A DNA stretch of 12,390 bases from VMFW01 sp038058095 (GCA_038058095.1 JBBUBW010000028.1:1-12390); one strand, 5' to 3'; positions 1 to 6,638 are shown, numbered from the stretch's first letter. Notes: generated from the letters alone by a model not told the origin. Numbers and translations are program-made.

Positions 1-1
1 G

Positions 2-85
2 CATGATATCATGCACGCGCCGGTTGAGAAGACGATTCAGATGCTCGATAAGATTCTCTCCGGTGAGCGGTTGTTCACGATGTAG
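2..85 (+). CDS. 3' end of an unidentified gene (partial)
   Basis: An open frame enters from the left edge and ends at TAG (83-85), giving 27 residues that finish ERLFTM. The visible tail (PVEKTIQMLDKILSG) looks like an ordinary amphipathic C-terminal helix with no recognisable motif, so no function is assigned. The stop codon lies inside the first unit (GTAGGAC) of the heptad array at 82-123, so the present end of the protein may have been set by that repeat. The frame is judged coding from its helix-like composition and absence of stops only; it is short, so this is tentative. Confidence 0.45.
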   Translation, partial: HDIMHAPVEKTIQMLDKILSGERLFTM

Positions 86-123
86 GACACAGAATGTTGG
101 ACGTTGGATGTGAGATGTAGGAC
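82..123. repeat. Six in-phase degenerate 7-bp repeats
   Basis: Reading from 82 in steps of seven gives GTAGGAC, ACAGAAT, GTTGGAC, GTTGGAT, GTGAGAT and GTAGGAC. Five of the six fit GTNNGAY or a close variant. The array begins within the stop codon of the upstream partial gene. Its layout (tandem degenerate heptads beginning with G and touching a gene end) matches the heptads at 6176-6205 and 6609-6638, although the unit sequence differs. Confidence 0.6.
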
Positions 124-151
124 GATGGAAATCCAGAAAGGATGGTAGGTG

Positions 152-313
152 ATGGTTGGTGTGGTAGTTACCGTTGCAGGTGTTTGCTTCGTGATTTATG
201 GGGCTGTCTGGAGTGACCTGCGGGCGATTTTGGGCGGTCTACTTTTGGCAACGGTTGGGTTATTTTTAGCCGCTCGAAGTACGCTTTCATGCGATCTGAC
301 AGAACCGGGTTAG
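152..313 (+). CDS. Small two-helix membrane protein (53 aa)
   Basis: ATG 152 to TAG 311 encodes 53 residues with two hydrophobic stretches, about residues 2-20 (VGVVVTVAGVCFVIYGAVW) and 24-41, joined by a short SDLR turn. This is the layout of a small integral membrane hairpin. AAAGG at 137-141 lies 10 nt before the ATG and is a plausible ribosome binding site. A second AGG directly abuts the start and is too close to serve. The tail TLSCDLTEPG is polar with one Cys. No family is recognised. Length, paired transmembrane segments and an SD support a real gene, but chance cannot be excluded at this size. Confidence 0.5.
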   Translation: MVGVVVTVAGVCFVIYGAVWSDLRAILGGLLLATVGLFLAARSTLSCDLTEPG

Positions 314-318
314 GGGAT

Positions 319-340
319 GCTGATCTGATGCCAGGTCAGC
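319..340 (+). other. 9-bp hairpin after the small membrane gene
   Basis: GCTGATCTG (319-327) pairs with CAGGTCAGC (332-340) through nine pairs, one of them G-U, closing a 4-nt loop. It starts six bases after the stop at 311-313. No T-run follows directly (a T5 stretch comes only at about 357), so it is a weak terminator candidate or simply 3'-end structure. Confidence 0.45.
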
Positions 341-376
341 GTTGGGACGTGAACGATTTTTCCGAGGTGAGAGGAG

Positions 377-565
377 GTGATGGATTTGAACGTCCGAATT
401 GGTTCAGTGAGACGTCATTTCGGTGATGATGGCAATGGTCCCGGTTTTTGGGTGCGAGGCGATGAAGGTGACGGACCTGGACCTAACTGTTTAAGCCGAG
501 GTGACGAAGGCGATGGGCCGAGCTGCTATGCCCGTTTCGGTGATGACGGTGAAACGGGTACATGA
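377..565 (+). CDS. Possible Asp/Gly-repeat small protein (59-62 aa)
   Basis: Up to 62 residues carrying four related motifs: FGDDGNGPG, RGDEGDGPGP, RGDEGDGPS and FGDDGETG. At DNA level the units begin at 422, 458, 500 and 539; the spacings of 36, 42 and 39 nt are all multiples of three, so the reading frame is preserved between copies. AGGAGGTGA at 372-380 is an extended Shine-Dalgarno match. GTG 377 and ATG 380 are too close to it, so TTG 386 (8 nt after AGGAGG) may be the true start. Two Cys follow the central repeats. No known family is recognised. A noncoding transcript ending at the 757-794 terminator is an alternative explanation for this region. Confidence 0.35.
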   Translation: MMDLNVRIGSVRRHFGDDGNGPGFWVRGDEGDGPGPNCLSRGDEGDGPSCYARFGDDGETGT

Positions 566-756
566 ATACAAGCCTTTGAATGACTTCTCCGAGATGGCAG
601 CATCCGCACTTGTGATGATGGTAGGCTTCCGTAAAGTGAGGCTCAATGAAAGAGAAACTCAACTTATTCGGTTCGTTCGCTAGCTAACACCATTCCGCCG
701 TGCACTGTGCAGAAATTAGCGTTGGGAGAATTCGGCCTCTCCCAGGCGAAACATAG
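566..756. other. Intergenic region with a small hairpin
   Basis: No convincing gene. A block at 578-597 resembles the block at 352-370 (GAAYGAYTTYTCCGAG in common), hinting that the 314-700 region grew by local duplication. A 7-bp hairpin (723-729 with 738-744, TGGGAGA/TCTCCCA) precedes the terminator by 12 nt, so a plus-strand transcript ending here would carry two consecutive stems. Confidence 0.4.
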
Positions 757-794
757 GGGCCGTTGCGTACTTGTACGCGGCGGCCCTTTATTTT
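757..794 (+). terminator. Rho-independent terminator
   Basis: A 13-bp stem (757-769 with 774-786, two G-U pairs, loop CTTG) is followed by TTTATTTT at 787-794. The T-tract is on the plus side, so it terminates plus-strand transcription from the 152-565 region. It also sits 12 nt beyond the stop of the minus-strand RodZ-like gene, where the stem could act as a 3' end without a U-tract. Confidence 0.75.
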
Positions 795-798
795 ACCT

Positions 799-1503
799 TT
801 AGGGATTTTGAGAATCGGTTGAGGAGGGAGTTGAAGTGGGAGCGGGGAGAATAATCTTTTTGGCAGCTTCTTTAGGTGGTTCATAAATAATCTGGAGAGT
901 GAGTTTGGTTTCCCGACCGAGGAATTTTTTAGCGGTGATTTCTATATTATTTGGAGTGGACGAGGTGAGAGGAACGGTTTTTTGCCAAGAACCGTCGCTA
1001 CTTACCGGGATTTCTTCGTTGCCGATTAAAATTTTGTCGCCATTTTTTAAAGTGCCTTGAATAGTAATTTCCTGATTGGTTGAGGTTAAAATTCCTTCGC
1101 CTTGGGGGTAAGTGAGGATTATTTCGGGGCGGCCGAAGATTTGTGAAAAGCGGAAACCAAAATAAGAGAGAACAATTACAGCAATTATGATAACTATGAT
1201 TTTTTTAGTTTGAGGCTTTTTTAGGAAGCGATTTTTGGGGAGTTCGTCTTCAACACCAGAGCTTTTGATTTCTTCTTGATGTTTTAAAATTTGCCACCAC
1301 TCCTCGGAATTGAATTCCAAAATCTCGCCGATTTTTTTGAGGTAGCCACGGACGTAAGGCGCGGAAGGGAGATCGCCGAAATTACCAGAATTTAGGTTTT
1401 CCAAGTGCCGGAGGGCGATTCCCGAGAGTTCAGAAAGCTTTCTTAAGTTCAAATTTTTTTCTCTAAGCTTGGCGCTTAAAAAACCCTGGAAGTCACTTGG
1501 CAT
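799..1503 (-). CDS. RodZ-like HTH / single-pass membrane protein
   Basis: A 234-aa protein. Residues about 5-65 form an N-terminal Cro/C1-type helix-turn-helix of the RodZ kind (LRKLSELSGIALRHLENL, then the LPSAPYVRGYLKKIGEIL helix). A basic segment and one transmembrane helix follow (101-119, IIVIIIAVIVLSYFGF). Residues about 126-207 form an extracytoplasmic beta-rich domain resembling bacterial Ig-like/glucodextranase-B modules, and the tail is Pro/Ser/Thr-rich. RodZ proteins link the cytoskeleton to the cell wall in rod-shaped bacteria; a shape or division role here is inference. The ATG lies 2 nt after the ftsK stop, so the two genes form one operon with this gene second. No mreB is nearby. 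Confidence 0.75.
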   Translation of the reverse strand: MPSDFQGFLSAKLREKNLNLRKLSELSGIALRHLENLNSGNFGDLPSAPYVRGYLKKIGEILEFNSEEWWQILKHQEEIKSSGVEDELPKNRFLKKPQTKKIIVIIIAVIVLSYFGFRFSQIFGRPEIILTYPQGEGILTSTNQEITIQGTLKNGDKILIGNEEIPVSSDGSWQKTVPLTSSTPNNIEITAKKFLGRETKLTLQIIYEPPKEAAKKIILPAPTSTPSSTDSQNP

Positions 1504-1505
1504 AT

Positions 1506-3620
1506 TTAGATTTGGTCGTTGTCATTAAATTTTGAATGAAAATCCGGGCCGATTCTATCCTCGAAAACTTCTCGGGGTTTAGCACCATCGCCTGGGCCGA
1601 TTAATCCGTTTTCTTCCATTAAATCAAGCAGACGCGCGGCGCGGGCATAGCCGACTTTAAGCCGGCGCTGGAGGAGAGAGGCGGAGGCTTTTTTGGCTTC
1701 GCGGACAACCTCCACGGCTTCGAGATAAAGTTCATCGTCGTTTTCTGAATCTCCATCAAAGCCATTGAGGACGTCGTTGGAATTGGAATTTCCGCCGTTG
1801 CCGTTTGAAAGGTCGATTTCTTCGGATTCTCCTTCTTCGGGCTGGTTATTATCCCGAATGAAGTTGGCGACTTTAGTAACTTCCTCTTCGGTTAAGTAGG
1901 CGCCTTGGATGCGTTTAGGTTTGGAAAGTTCGGAGGAGATAAAGAGAAGGTCGCCGCCGCCCAGAAGTTTTTCGGCGCCACCGGTATCGAGAATGGTTCG
2001 AGAATCGATTTGGCTTGCGACTTGGAGAGCGATGCGGCTTGTGATGTTGGCTTTAATTAATCCAGTGATGATTTCGACTGACGGGCGTTGGGTGGAGAGG
2101 ATTAAGTGGATACCGGTCGCGCGCGCCATTTGCGCCAAACGAACAATTGAACCTTCGAGCTCGCGACCATAGGAGGTCATTAAATCGGCGAGTTCGTCGA
2201 TAACAATTAAAAGATAAGGCAGAGATTCTTCCGGGTTGGATTTATTATATGAACCAATGTCTCGCCGGCCGGCTCCAAGAAGAAGGTCGTAGCGTCGATC
2301 CATCTCGCTGATTGCCCACCTTAAGGCGTTAATAGCTTTTTTGTTTTCAGTAATAACACTAGTGGCGAGATGAGGGAGGCCGTCATAGACAGAAAGCTCC
2401 ACTCGCTTTGGGTCGATGAGGATCATTTTAAGGGTGGAGGGCGAGTTTTTATATAAAAGAGAAATGATAATCGAGTGGATGGCGATAGATTTTCCGGAAC
2501 CGGTCGCGCCAGCGACAAGGAGGTGGGGCATTTTTTCGATGTCGGCGAAGACTGGTTCGCCACTTACGTTCCGGCCTAAAGGAAATCCTAGGGGTCCCGT
2601 TCCTTGGAATTCCGGATAGATTATTAAACTTCCGAGGCGGACGAGCGCGGCGGCTTTGTTTGGAACTTCAATGCCGACTAAAGATTTGCCGGGAATGGGA
2701 GCTTCGATGCGGATAGGGTGAGTGGCGAGAGCAAGCGCGAGGTCTTGGCTTAAAGCGGTAATGCGGGTGAGCTTCACGCCTTCGGCGGGTTTTAAAGTAT
2801 AGCGGGTGACTTTCGGGCCGACATTGATTTCGCCCATATCAACCGGGATGCCGAAGGATTCCAGTGTTCTTTTTATAATATTGGCGTTGGCGCGGAGGTC
2901 GCCAGTGGTGGGTTTTTCGGTTGAAGATTTTAAGAGATCAAGCGGAGGGGCAATATAATCTTTTATTTTTTTCGGAGTTATTTTTTTTGGTTTAGGAGAG
3001 CTCGAGAATATGGAGGTAATGCCTTTTTTTATCGAGCTTTCTTTTTCTTGGTTTTCTTCTTCACCCTCCTCATCTTCTTTCTCTTTTTCTTCTTCCTCGT
3101 CCGATTCGTTTTCTTCAGATTCCACTTCGGTGGTTTTTTCTTTGCGCTTAGGAAGTTTAATTTTTAGAGGAACATTAAGAGTGACTAATATGGAGATAAT
3201 TAAAATAAGGAAATTGATGATGGTGCCGGTGATTTGACCGAAAGGAGTTTTAAGAGACCCGAGGATGTATCCGAGCCAGCCGCCTTTTTCATCGGCAAAG
3301 ATTTGAATTAGTCCTAAAGAAGAGAGGAGGACTAAAAGGGCGCCAGAGAAAACAATCCAAGATGGGCGCTTTTTGCTAGTGAGAATTAAAGCGCCGCCAG
3401 CCATAACTAAACTTATAGGCAAAATAAGATAACCCCAGCCGAGGAGGGTATTTAGGGTTTTGTAGATAAATTCCCCAACCGGGCCGGCTTTATGGGCTTG
3501 AGCGAGGACTAAAATTAAACCTACGCCAACTGCGGCGATGCCCCAAATAGAGCGTTTAGTTTCGGGCTTGAGCCAACCCGAATCGTTATCCTCTTCTTCG
3601 TTTTTACGTTTTCTAGCCAC
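1506..3620 (-). CDS. ftsK: DNA translocase FtsK/SpoIIIE
   Basis: A 704-aa septal DNA pump that moves chromosome termini through the closing septum. The N-terminus has about four transmembrane segments (roughly 25-41, 62-80, 88-107, 131-149), then a strongly acidic Glu/Lys linker (165-195) much shorter than in enterobacterial FtsK. The motor domain carries Walker A GATGSGKS (371-378), Walker B LLIVIDELADL (470-480) and the QRPS motif (511-514). A C-terminal winged-helix gamma domain (about 630-690, LLQRRLKVGYARAARLLDLM) is the DNA-polarity reader of the family. The start is GTG (3618-3620) followed by MARKRKNEEE. First gene of a two-gene operon with the RodZ-like gene. Confidence 0.95.
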   Translation of the reverse strand: MARKRKNEEEDNDSGWLKPETKRSIWGIAAVGVGLILVLAQAHKAGPVGEFIYKTLNTLLGWGYLILPISLVMAGGALILTSKKRPSWIVFSGALLVLLSSLGLIQIFADEKGGWLGYILGSLKTPFGQITGTIINFLILIISILVTLNVPLKIKLPKRKEKTTEVESEENESDEEEEKEKEDEEGEEENQEKESSIKKGITSIFSSSPKPKKITPKKIKDYIAPPLDLLKSSTEKPTTGDLRANANIIKRTLESFGIPVDMGEINVGPKVTRYTLKPAEGVKLTRITALSQDLALALATHPIRIEAPIPGKSLVGIEVPNKAAALVRLGSLIIYPEFQGTGPLGFPLGRNVSGEPVFADIEKMPHLLVAGATGSGKSIAIHSIIISLLYKNSPSTLKMILIDPKRVELSVYDGLPHLATSVITENKKAINALRWAISEMDRRYDLLLGAGRRDIGSYNKSNPEESLPYLLIVIDELADLMTSYGRELEGSIVRLAQMARATGIHLILSTQRPSVEIITGLIKANITSRIALQVASQIDSRTILDTGGAEKLLGGGDLLFISSELSKPKRIQGAYLTEEEVTKVANFIRDNNQPEEGESEEIDLSNGNGGNSNSNDVLNGFDGDSENDDELYLEAVEVVREAKKASASLLQRRLKVGYARAARLLDLMEENGLIGPGDGAKPREVFEDRIGPDFHSKFNDNDQI

Positions 3621-3716
3621 TGCGTGTATATTTTCTTATATTAAGCGTCTTTTCGCAAATTTTAGGATCAGACTAGTTATGGCAGGGGAAATGTTTTAGA
3701 ATTTATACTAATCAAC
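3621..3716. promoter_or_regulatory. Divergent promoter region, ftsK / phosphomannomutase
   Basis: A 96-bp AT-rich spacer between divergent genes. Toward the right, TATACT (3704-3709) ends exactly 7 nt before the ATG at 3717. That puts the expected transcription start at or next to the start codon, and no SD is visible, so a leaderless mRNA is likely. Toward the left, TATAAG (minus strand, 3640-3635) and TATACA (3630-3625) are possible -10 boxes for ftsK, and no SD precedes its GTG. No good -35 was found for either side. Confidence 0.45.
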
Positions 3717-5078
3717 ATGGATATCTCTAAAATTAATCGAGCTATTTTTAAAACTTATGACGTGAGGGGAATTTACCCTTCAGATGTAAACGGCGAAGTA
3801 GCGGAAGTAATCGGACGAGCTTTAGGGACGATGTTTGGGAAGGGGCCGGTGGCAGTGGGGAGAGATATGAGATTGGGGAGTGAGGAGCTATTTAGCGGTT
3901 TAGTTAAGGGGCTGACGGATGCGGGGACGAATGTGCACGATTTGGGTTTGGTGCCGATTGACGCGGTTTATTTTATGGTGCATAAATTAAATTATGCCGG
4001 GGCGATTATGATTACCGCTTCACACAATCCGAAGGAATATGACGGTTTTAAAATTGTAAAAAAAGGCGAGACGATGGAGTGGATCAGGGGGACGGATTTG
4101 TGGCCGAGAGTGGAGGCGGGGAACTTTAATGCTGCGAGTCAGCCGGGAGCAGTGATTGAAGAAAATATTTGGGATAAGTATATCGAGCACATTTTTTCTT
4201 TTATTGATGTTTCTAAAATTAAACCCCTAAAAGTAGTGGTGGATGCGGGAAATGGTTTAGCGGGGAAAGTGATACCGCTGATGACTCCGCGGTTGCCGAT
4301 AAAAATAATTCCGCTTTTTTTTGAACTAGACGGTAATTTCCCCGGACACCCTTCAAATCCTTTGATGCCGGAGAGCCAAGTGGCGGTTCGAAATAAAATT
4401 TTAGAAACTGGCGCAGATTTCGGGGTGATAATTGATGGCGATACTGACAGAATATGTCTCGTTGACGAGAAGGGAGATTTTGTTAGATCTGATATGACGA
4501 CGCTTTTGCTGGCCCAGCTACTGCTTAAGAAAAATCCGGGAGCAGGCATTGCTTACAACGTGATTTGTTCGCGAATGGTGCCTGAGAAAATTAAAGAATG
4601 GGGAGGGCAACCACTCCGAAGCGCTGTTGGATTTGTGAATATGGCAAAAGCGATGAGAGAAAATAATGGAGTTATGGGCGGGGAGCTTTCTGGGCACTAC
4701 TCTTTCCGTGACAATGGTTATGCCGATTCTGGATTTATCGCGCTTTTGATTTTACTCCAATTCATTTCCGAATCGAATCAACCGCTTTCGGAAATAGTTA
4801 AACCATTTCAAAAGTATTACAAAGGAGACGAGGTGAATTTTCCTTTAACTTCTTTATTGAGCGATGAGGTGATCGCAAAACTGGCAGAGAAATATAAGGA
4901 CGGGAAGCAGGATCTGTTAGATGGGCTGACGGTGGAGTATCCGGATTGGTGGGTGAATGTCCGGCCGTCGAATACCGAACCGCTCTTAAGGGTGACGCTT
5001 GAGGCCGACAATAAGGAATTATTTGATTCGAAGCGGGACGAGATTTTGGGGTTTGTGAAAAATTTGAGTATAAAATAA
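3717..5078 (+). CDS. Phosphomannomutase/phosphoglucomutase
   Basis: A 453-aa alpha-D-phosphohexomutase, interconverting sugar 6-phosphates and 1-phosphates (mannose or glucose) for surface polysaccharide precursors. All four signature regions are present: the phosphoserine loop TASHNP with Ser102; the Mg-binding loop DGDTDR (240-245); the sugar-binding loop GGELSGHY (321-328); and the C-terminal phosphate-binding loop RPSNTEPLLR (416-425). The N-terminal FKTYDVRGIYP is typical of the PMM/PGM subgroup, and the length is normal. Specificity for mannose versus glucose cannot be told from sequence. Transcribed divergently from ftsK, probably as a leaderless mRNA. No terminator hairpin is visible in the 200 bp after its stop. 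Confidence 0.93.
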   Translation: MDISKINRAIFKTYDVRGIYPSDVNGEVAEVIGRALGTMFGKGPVAVGRDMRLGSEELFSGLVKGLTDAGTNVHDLGLVPIDAVYFMVHKLNYAGAIMITASHNPKEYDGFKIVKKGETMEWIRGTDLWPRVEAGNFNAASQPGAVIEENIWDKYIEHIFSFIDVSKIKPLKVVVDAGNGLAGKVIPLMTPRLPIKIIPLFFELDGNFPGHPSNPLMPESQVAVRNKILETGADFGVIIDGDTDRICLVDEKGDFVRSDMTTLLLAQLLLKKNPGAGIAYNVICSRMVPEKIKEWGGQPLRSAVGFVNMAKAMRENNGVMGGELSGHYSFRDNGYADSGFIALLILLQFISESNQPLSEIVKPFQKYYKGDEVNFPLTSLLSDEVIAKLAEKYKDGKQDLLDGLTVEYPDWWVNVRPSNTEPLLRVTLEADNKELFDSKRDEILGFVKNLSIK

Positions 5079-5208
5079 ATTTTCCTTGAGTTGTTGATTT
5101 TAGGTTTATTGGGCGATTGTTTTTAATTATTTGTTGATAAACTGTGAGTAATAAAAAGGGAGCTATAAACCATAACGAATAATAGGGGTGTGTCTTAGGG
5201 CGTTTTAG

Positions 5209-5236
5209 TTGCCTATTTTTTTATAGGTGGTATGGT
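5209..5236 (+). promoter_or_regulatory. Sigma70-type promoter with extended -10
   Basis: TTGCCT (5209-5214), a 16-nt spacer, then TATGGT (5231-5236) preceded by TG at 5228-5229, an extended -10. The predicted start near 5243 would leave a 44-nt leader carrying the strong SD of the 5287 gene. The spacer holds a 5-bp inverted repeat, CCTAT and ATAGG around T6. Confidence 0.5.
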
Positions 5237-5286
5237 GAGGGTAGAAAGTTGTCAACCTTTAACCTAAGTGAAGGGAGGTGAGGAAA

Positions 5287-5589
5287 ATGACGCCAGAAGT
5301 TAGAATCCATCTCAATGGCGTGATGTCGATTGCTTGGCGGACGGGTTCAATTGAGAAAGCAGTTGCGGAACTGGAGGAAATTTGCCGGGGAGCCGATGAG
5401 CCTGGAATTTCTCGCGAGGAGAGAGCGATTCGAGCTCTTATTAGAGAGAACAGATCTATAATTCTAAAGGCTATCCGGAGGGTTTCGCTCAAGGAAGAAA
5501 AATTCACCGCATCCGACGGGGTCGATTACGTCATAGAGAGGGTCTTCAATGGGTATTCTGCGTTACCTCACAGCGCTGTGGCTGCTTAG
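5287..5589 (+). CDS. Hypothetical protein (100 aa)
   Basis: A small, charged, mostly helical protein with no signal peptide or membrane segment. No family is recognised. Visible features are a Glu/Arg-rich central helix (residues about 40-75, REERAIRALIRENRSIILKA) and a C-terminal FNGYSALPHSAVAA. ATG 5287 is chosen over the in-frame GTG at 5278 because AGGGAGG (5272-5278) overlaps the GTG but sits 8 nt from the ATG. The gene has its own candidate promoter and terminator, so it is a monocistronic unit with a strong SD, consistent with an independently expressed small regulator or structural protein, but that is speculation. Its stop codon lies in a 6-bp hairpin (5578-5583 with 5588-5593). Confidence 0.7.
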   Translation: MTPEVRIHLNGVMSIAWRTGSIEKAVAELEEICRGADEPGISREERAIRALIRENRSIILKAIRRVSLKEEKFTASDGVDYVIERVFNGYSALPHSAVAA

Positions 5590-5598
5590 CCACCATCG

Positions 5599-5641
5599 GG
5601 GTCTTCGAGTTGAACGGAACTTGGAGACCCTTTGTATTTTT
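5599..5641 (+). terminator. Rho-independent terminator
   Basis: A 13-bp stem, GGGTCTTCGAGTT (5599-5611) with AACTTGGAGACCC (5618-5630), includes two G-U pairs. The loop is GAACGG and the tail TTTGTATTTTT. It ends the 5287 gene's transcript. Confidence 0.85.
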
Positions 5642-5652
5642 AAGATTTAATG

Positions 5653-5681
5653 TTGACGATTTTACTTGTAGCTGGTAACTT
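5653..5681 (+). promoter_or_regulatory. Promoter for the DUF458 gene
   Basis: TTGACG (5653-5658), 17 nt, TAACTT (5676-5681) with TG at 5673-5674 giving an extended -10. The predicted start is near 5688, only about 5 nt before ATG 5693. The SD-like AGGGG (5682-5686) would then fall upstream of the transcript, so this promoter implies a near-leaderless mRNA. Confidence 0.45.
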
Positions 5682-5692
5682 AGGGGTTAAGT

Positions 5693-6175
5693 ATGAACCA
5701 GTTACTATTTAATAGCTCGTATGGAGTGAAGTTTTCGGTAAAACAGATAGTTCAGGAGATTGTTAGCTTTATGGCGTTCGACATGAAGCGCCGGTATAAA
5801 ATTACAATCGGGACGGACTCGGAGCGGATTGCCGGTAATCAGGCTGATTTTGTATCGGCGGTTGTAGTGCATCGGGTGGGAAACGGCGGGCGATATTTTT
5901 GGAGAAGAGTTGAGCTCGGTAAGTTTCACACTCTTCGGGATAGAATTATCAAGGAGGTGCTTTTATCTTTGGAATTAGCTCAGGAAGTTTTAGCGGAACT
6001 TAAAAAAATTAAGGATATTAGTTTTGATTTTGAAATTCACGCGGATATTGGAGAGAATGGCGAGACGAAGGTGATGATTCAAGAAGTGGTGGGTATGATT
6101 CGAGCCCATAATTTTGAGGTGAGAACGAAGCCAGGGAGTTATGCGGCATCTAACGTGGCGGACCGACACGTGTAA
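5693..6175 (+). CDS. RNase H-like protein, YkuK/DUF458 family
   Basis: A 160-aa protein of the family of Bacillus YkuK (DUF458), which has a ribonuclease H-like fold; its biochemical role is not established. Visible signatures are IGTDSE (39-44) with the first acidic pair, FVSAVVVHRVGNGGRYFWRR (a beta-hairpin, 53-72), HADIGENGETK (116-126) and the C-terminal KPGSYAASNVADRH (146-159). The length is full for the family. ATG 5693 has AGGGG 6 nt upstream. The stop TAA (6173-6175) is immediately followed by the left heptad repeat of the four-helix-bundle cassette, suggesting insertion directly at the gene's end. The downstream exonuclease is also RNase H-fold, so the two nuclease-like genes may once have been adjacent. 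Confidence 0.8.
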   Translation: MNQLLFNSSYGVKFSVKQIVQEIVSFMAFDMKRRYKITIGTDSERIAGNQADFVSAVVVHRVGNGGRYFWRRVELGKFHTLRDRIIKEVLLSLELAQEVLAELKKIKDISFDFEIHADIGENGETKVMIQEVVGMIRAHNFEVRTKPGSYAASNVADRHV

Positions 6176-6205
6176 AGTGTCAGGTATCAAGTGTCAGGCG
6201 TCAGG
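6176..6205 (+). repeat. Left inverted repeat of four heptads
   Basis: From 6177 in steps of seven: GTGTCAG, GTATCAA, GTGTCAG, GCGTCAG. It begins at the base after the DUF458 stop codon. The reverse complement of 6609-6638 aligns to it over 30 nt without gaps. Confidence 0.75.
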
Positions 6206-6223
6206 TGGGGTGTAATAGTGGGG

Positions 6224-6229
6224 TATATT
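6224..6229 (+). promoter_or_regulatory. -10 box for a leaderless four-helix-bundle mRNA
   Basis: TATATT ends 7 nt before ATG 6237. No SD is seen in between and no good -35 was found. The spacing equals that at the phosphomannomutase and clpB genes. Confidence 0.45.
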
Positions 6230-6236
6230 TCATGCA

Positions 6237-6602
6237 ATGAAAGAAGAAAATAAAGGATATAAAAAGTTAAAGGTTTACGAGGAGACGCATAAATTGGTAA
6301 AAGAAATTTATTTGGCAACAAGCAAATTTCCTAATTCAGAGTTGTTTGGTTTAATTTCTCAAATGCGGAGGTGTGCTGTTTCTGTGACGGCAAACATTAT
6401 CGAAGGTCAAGCACGCTCGAGTAAAAAAGAGTTTAAACAGTTTTTATATATAGCGAACGGCTCACTCGCTGAGTTGGAGTATTATTTAGAACTATCTCTC
6501 GATCTTGGTTATATAACCAAAGAAGAATTTGAAAAATTAGATTCACGGAGGATGGTTGCCGGCTCTTTATTGGGCGGTCTGTTGAGATATTTTAAGAATT
6601 AA
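6237..6602 (+). CDS. Four helix bundle protein (23S-IVS family)
   Basis: A 121-aa all-helical protein of the S23/23S rRNA intervening-sequence family. Family landmarks are LKVYEETHKLVKEIY (11-25), FPNSELFGLISQMRRCAVSV (31-50), then TANIIEGQAR (51-60), and EFKQFLYIANGSLAELEYYL (65-84) with LDLGYI. The Avd accessory protein of DGRs belongs to the same broad fold, and a DGR cassette lies about 0.8 kb downstream. However, this sequence has the classical IVS motifs rather than the usual Avd pattern, and it is separated from the DGR by another gene, so Avd function is doubtful. The gene sits inside inverted heptad repeats and probably has a leaderless promoter. Molecular function is unknown. Confidence 0.9.
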   Translation: MKEENKGYKKLKVYEETHKLVKEIYLATSKFPNSELFGLISQMRRCAVSVTANIIEGQARSSKKEFKQFLYIANGSLAELEYYLELSLDLGYITKEEFEKLDSRRMVAGSLLGGLLRYFKN

Positions 6603-6608
6603 TTTTAT

Positions 6609-6638
6609 CTTGATACTTGATACATGAAACTTGACACT
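6609..6638 (-). repeat. Right inverted repeat of four heptads, supplies the exonuclease start
   Basis: On the plus strand: CTTGATA, CTTGATA, CATGAAA, CTTGACA, then CT. The third unit contains the ATG at 6624 and the second contains an in-frame TGA (6618-6620), so the exonuclease frame opens inside the repeat. Confidence 0.75.

Larger units (their letters stand above)
6176..6638. mobile_element. Four-helix-bundle cassette bounded by inverted heptad repeats
   Basis: A 463-bp unit: a left repeat (6176-6205), one gene (6237-6602) and an inverted right repeat (6609-6638). The 30-bp arms match at 22 of 30 positions. The unit fits exactly between the stop of the DUF458 gene and the beginning of the exonuclease gene. 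No transposase is encoded, so any mobility would depend on factors in trans. Treating it as mobile is inference from repeat-bounded structure. Confidence 0.5.

Noticed and set aside
314..345. Resemblance to 4.5S/SRP RNA (CCAGGTCAG)
   Set aside because: Only this short string matches; the conserved SRP Alu/S-domain loop sequence (GGAAG...AGCAG) is missing.
501..683. 60-aa frame starting at GTG
   Set aside because: No SD, overlaps the Asp/Gly-repeat frame, and its similar Val/Met-rich segments are simply the alternative reading of the same DNA repeats.
684..884. 66-aa minus-strand frame
   Set aside because: Runs through the terminator hairpin and overlaps the RodZ-like gene end; basic Pro/Leu-rich composition typical of a shadow frame.
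4139..4549. 136-aa minus-strand frame within phosphomannomutase
   Set aside because: Antisense shadow of a well-supported gene; Ser/Pro/Ile-rich with no domain.
6237..6602. Four-helix-bundle gene as the DGR accessory protein Avd
   Set aside because: Same broad family, but it has classical 23S-IVS motifs, its own repeat-bounded cassette, and is separated from the DGR by the exonuclease gene. Kept only as a remote possibility.
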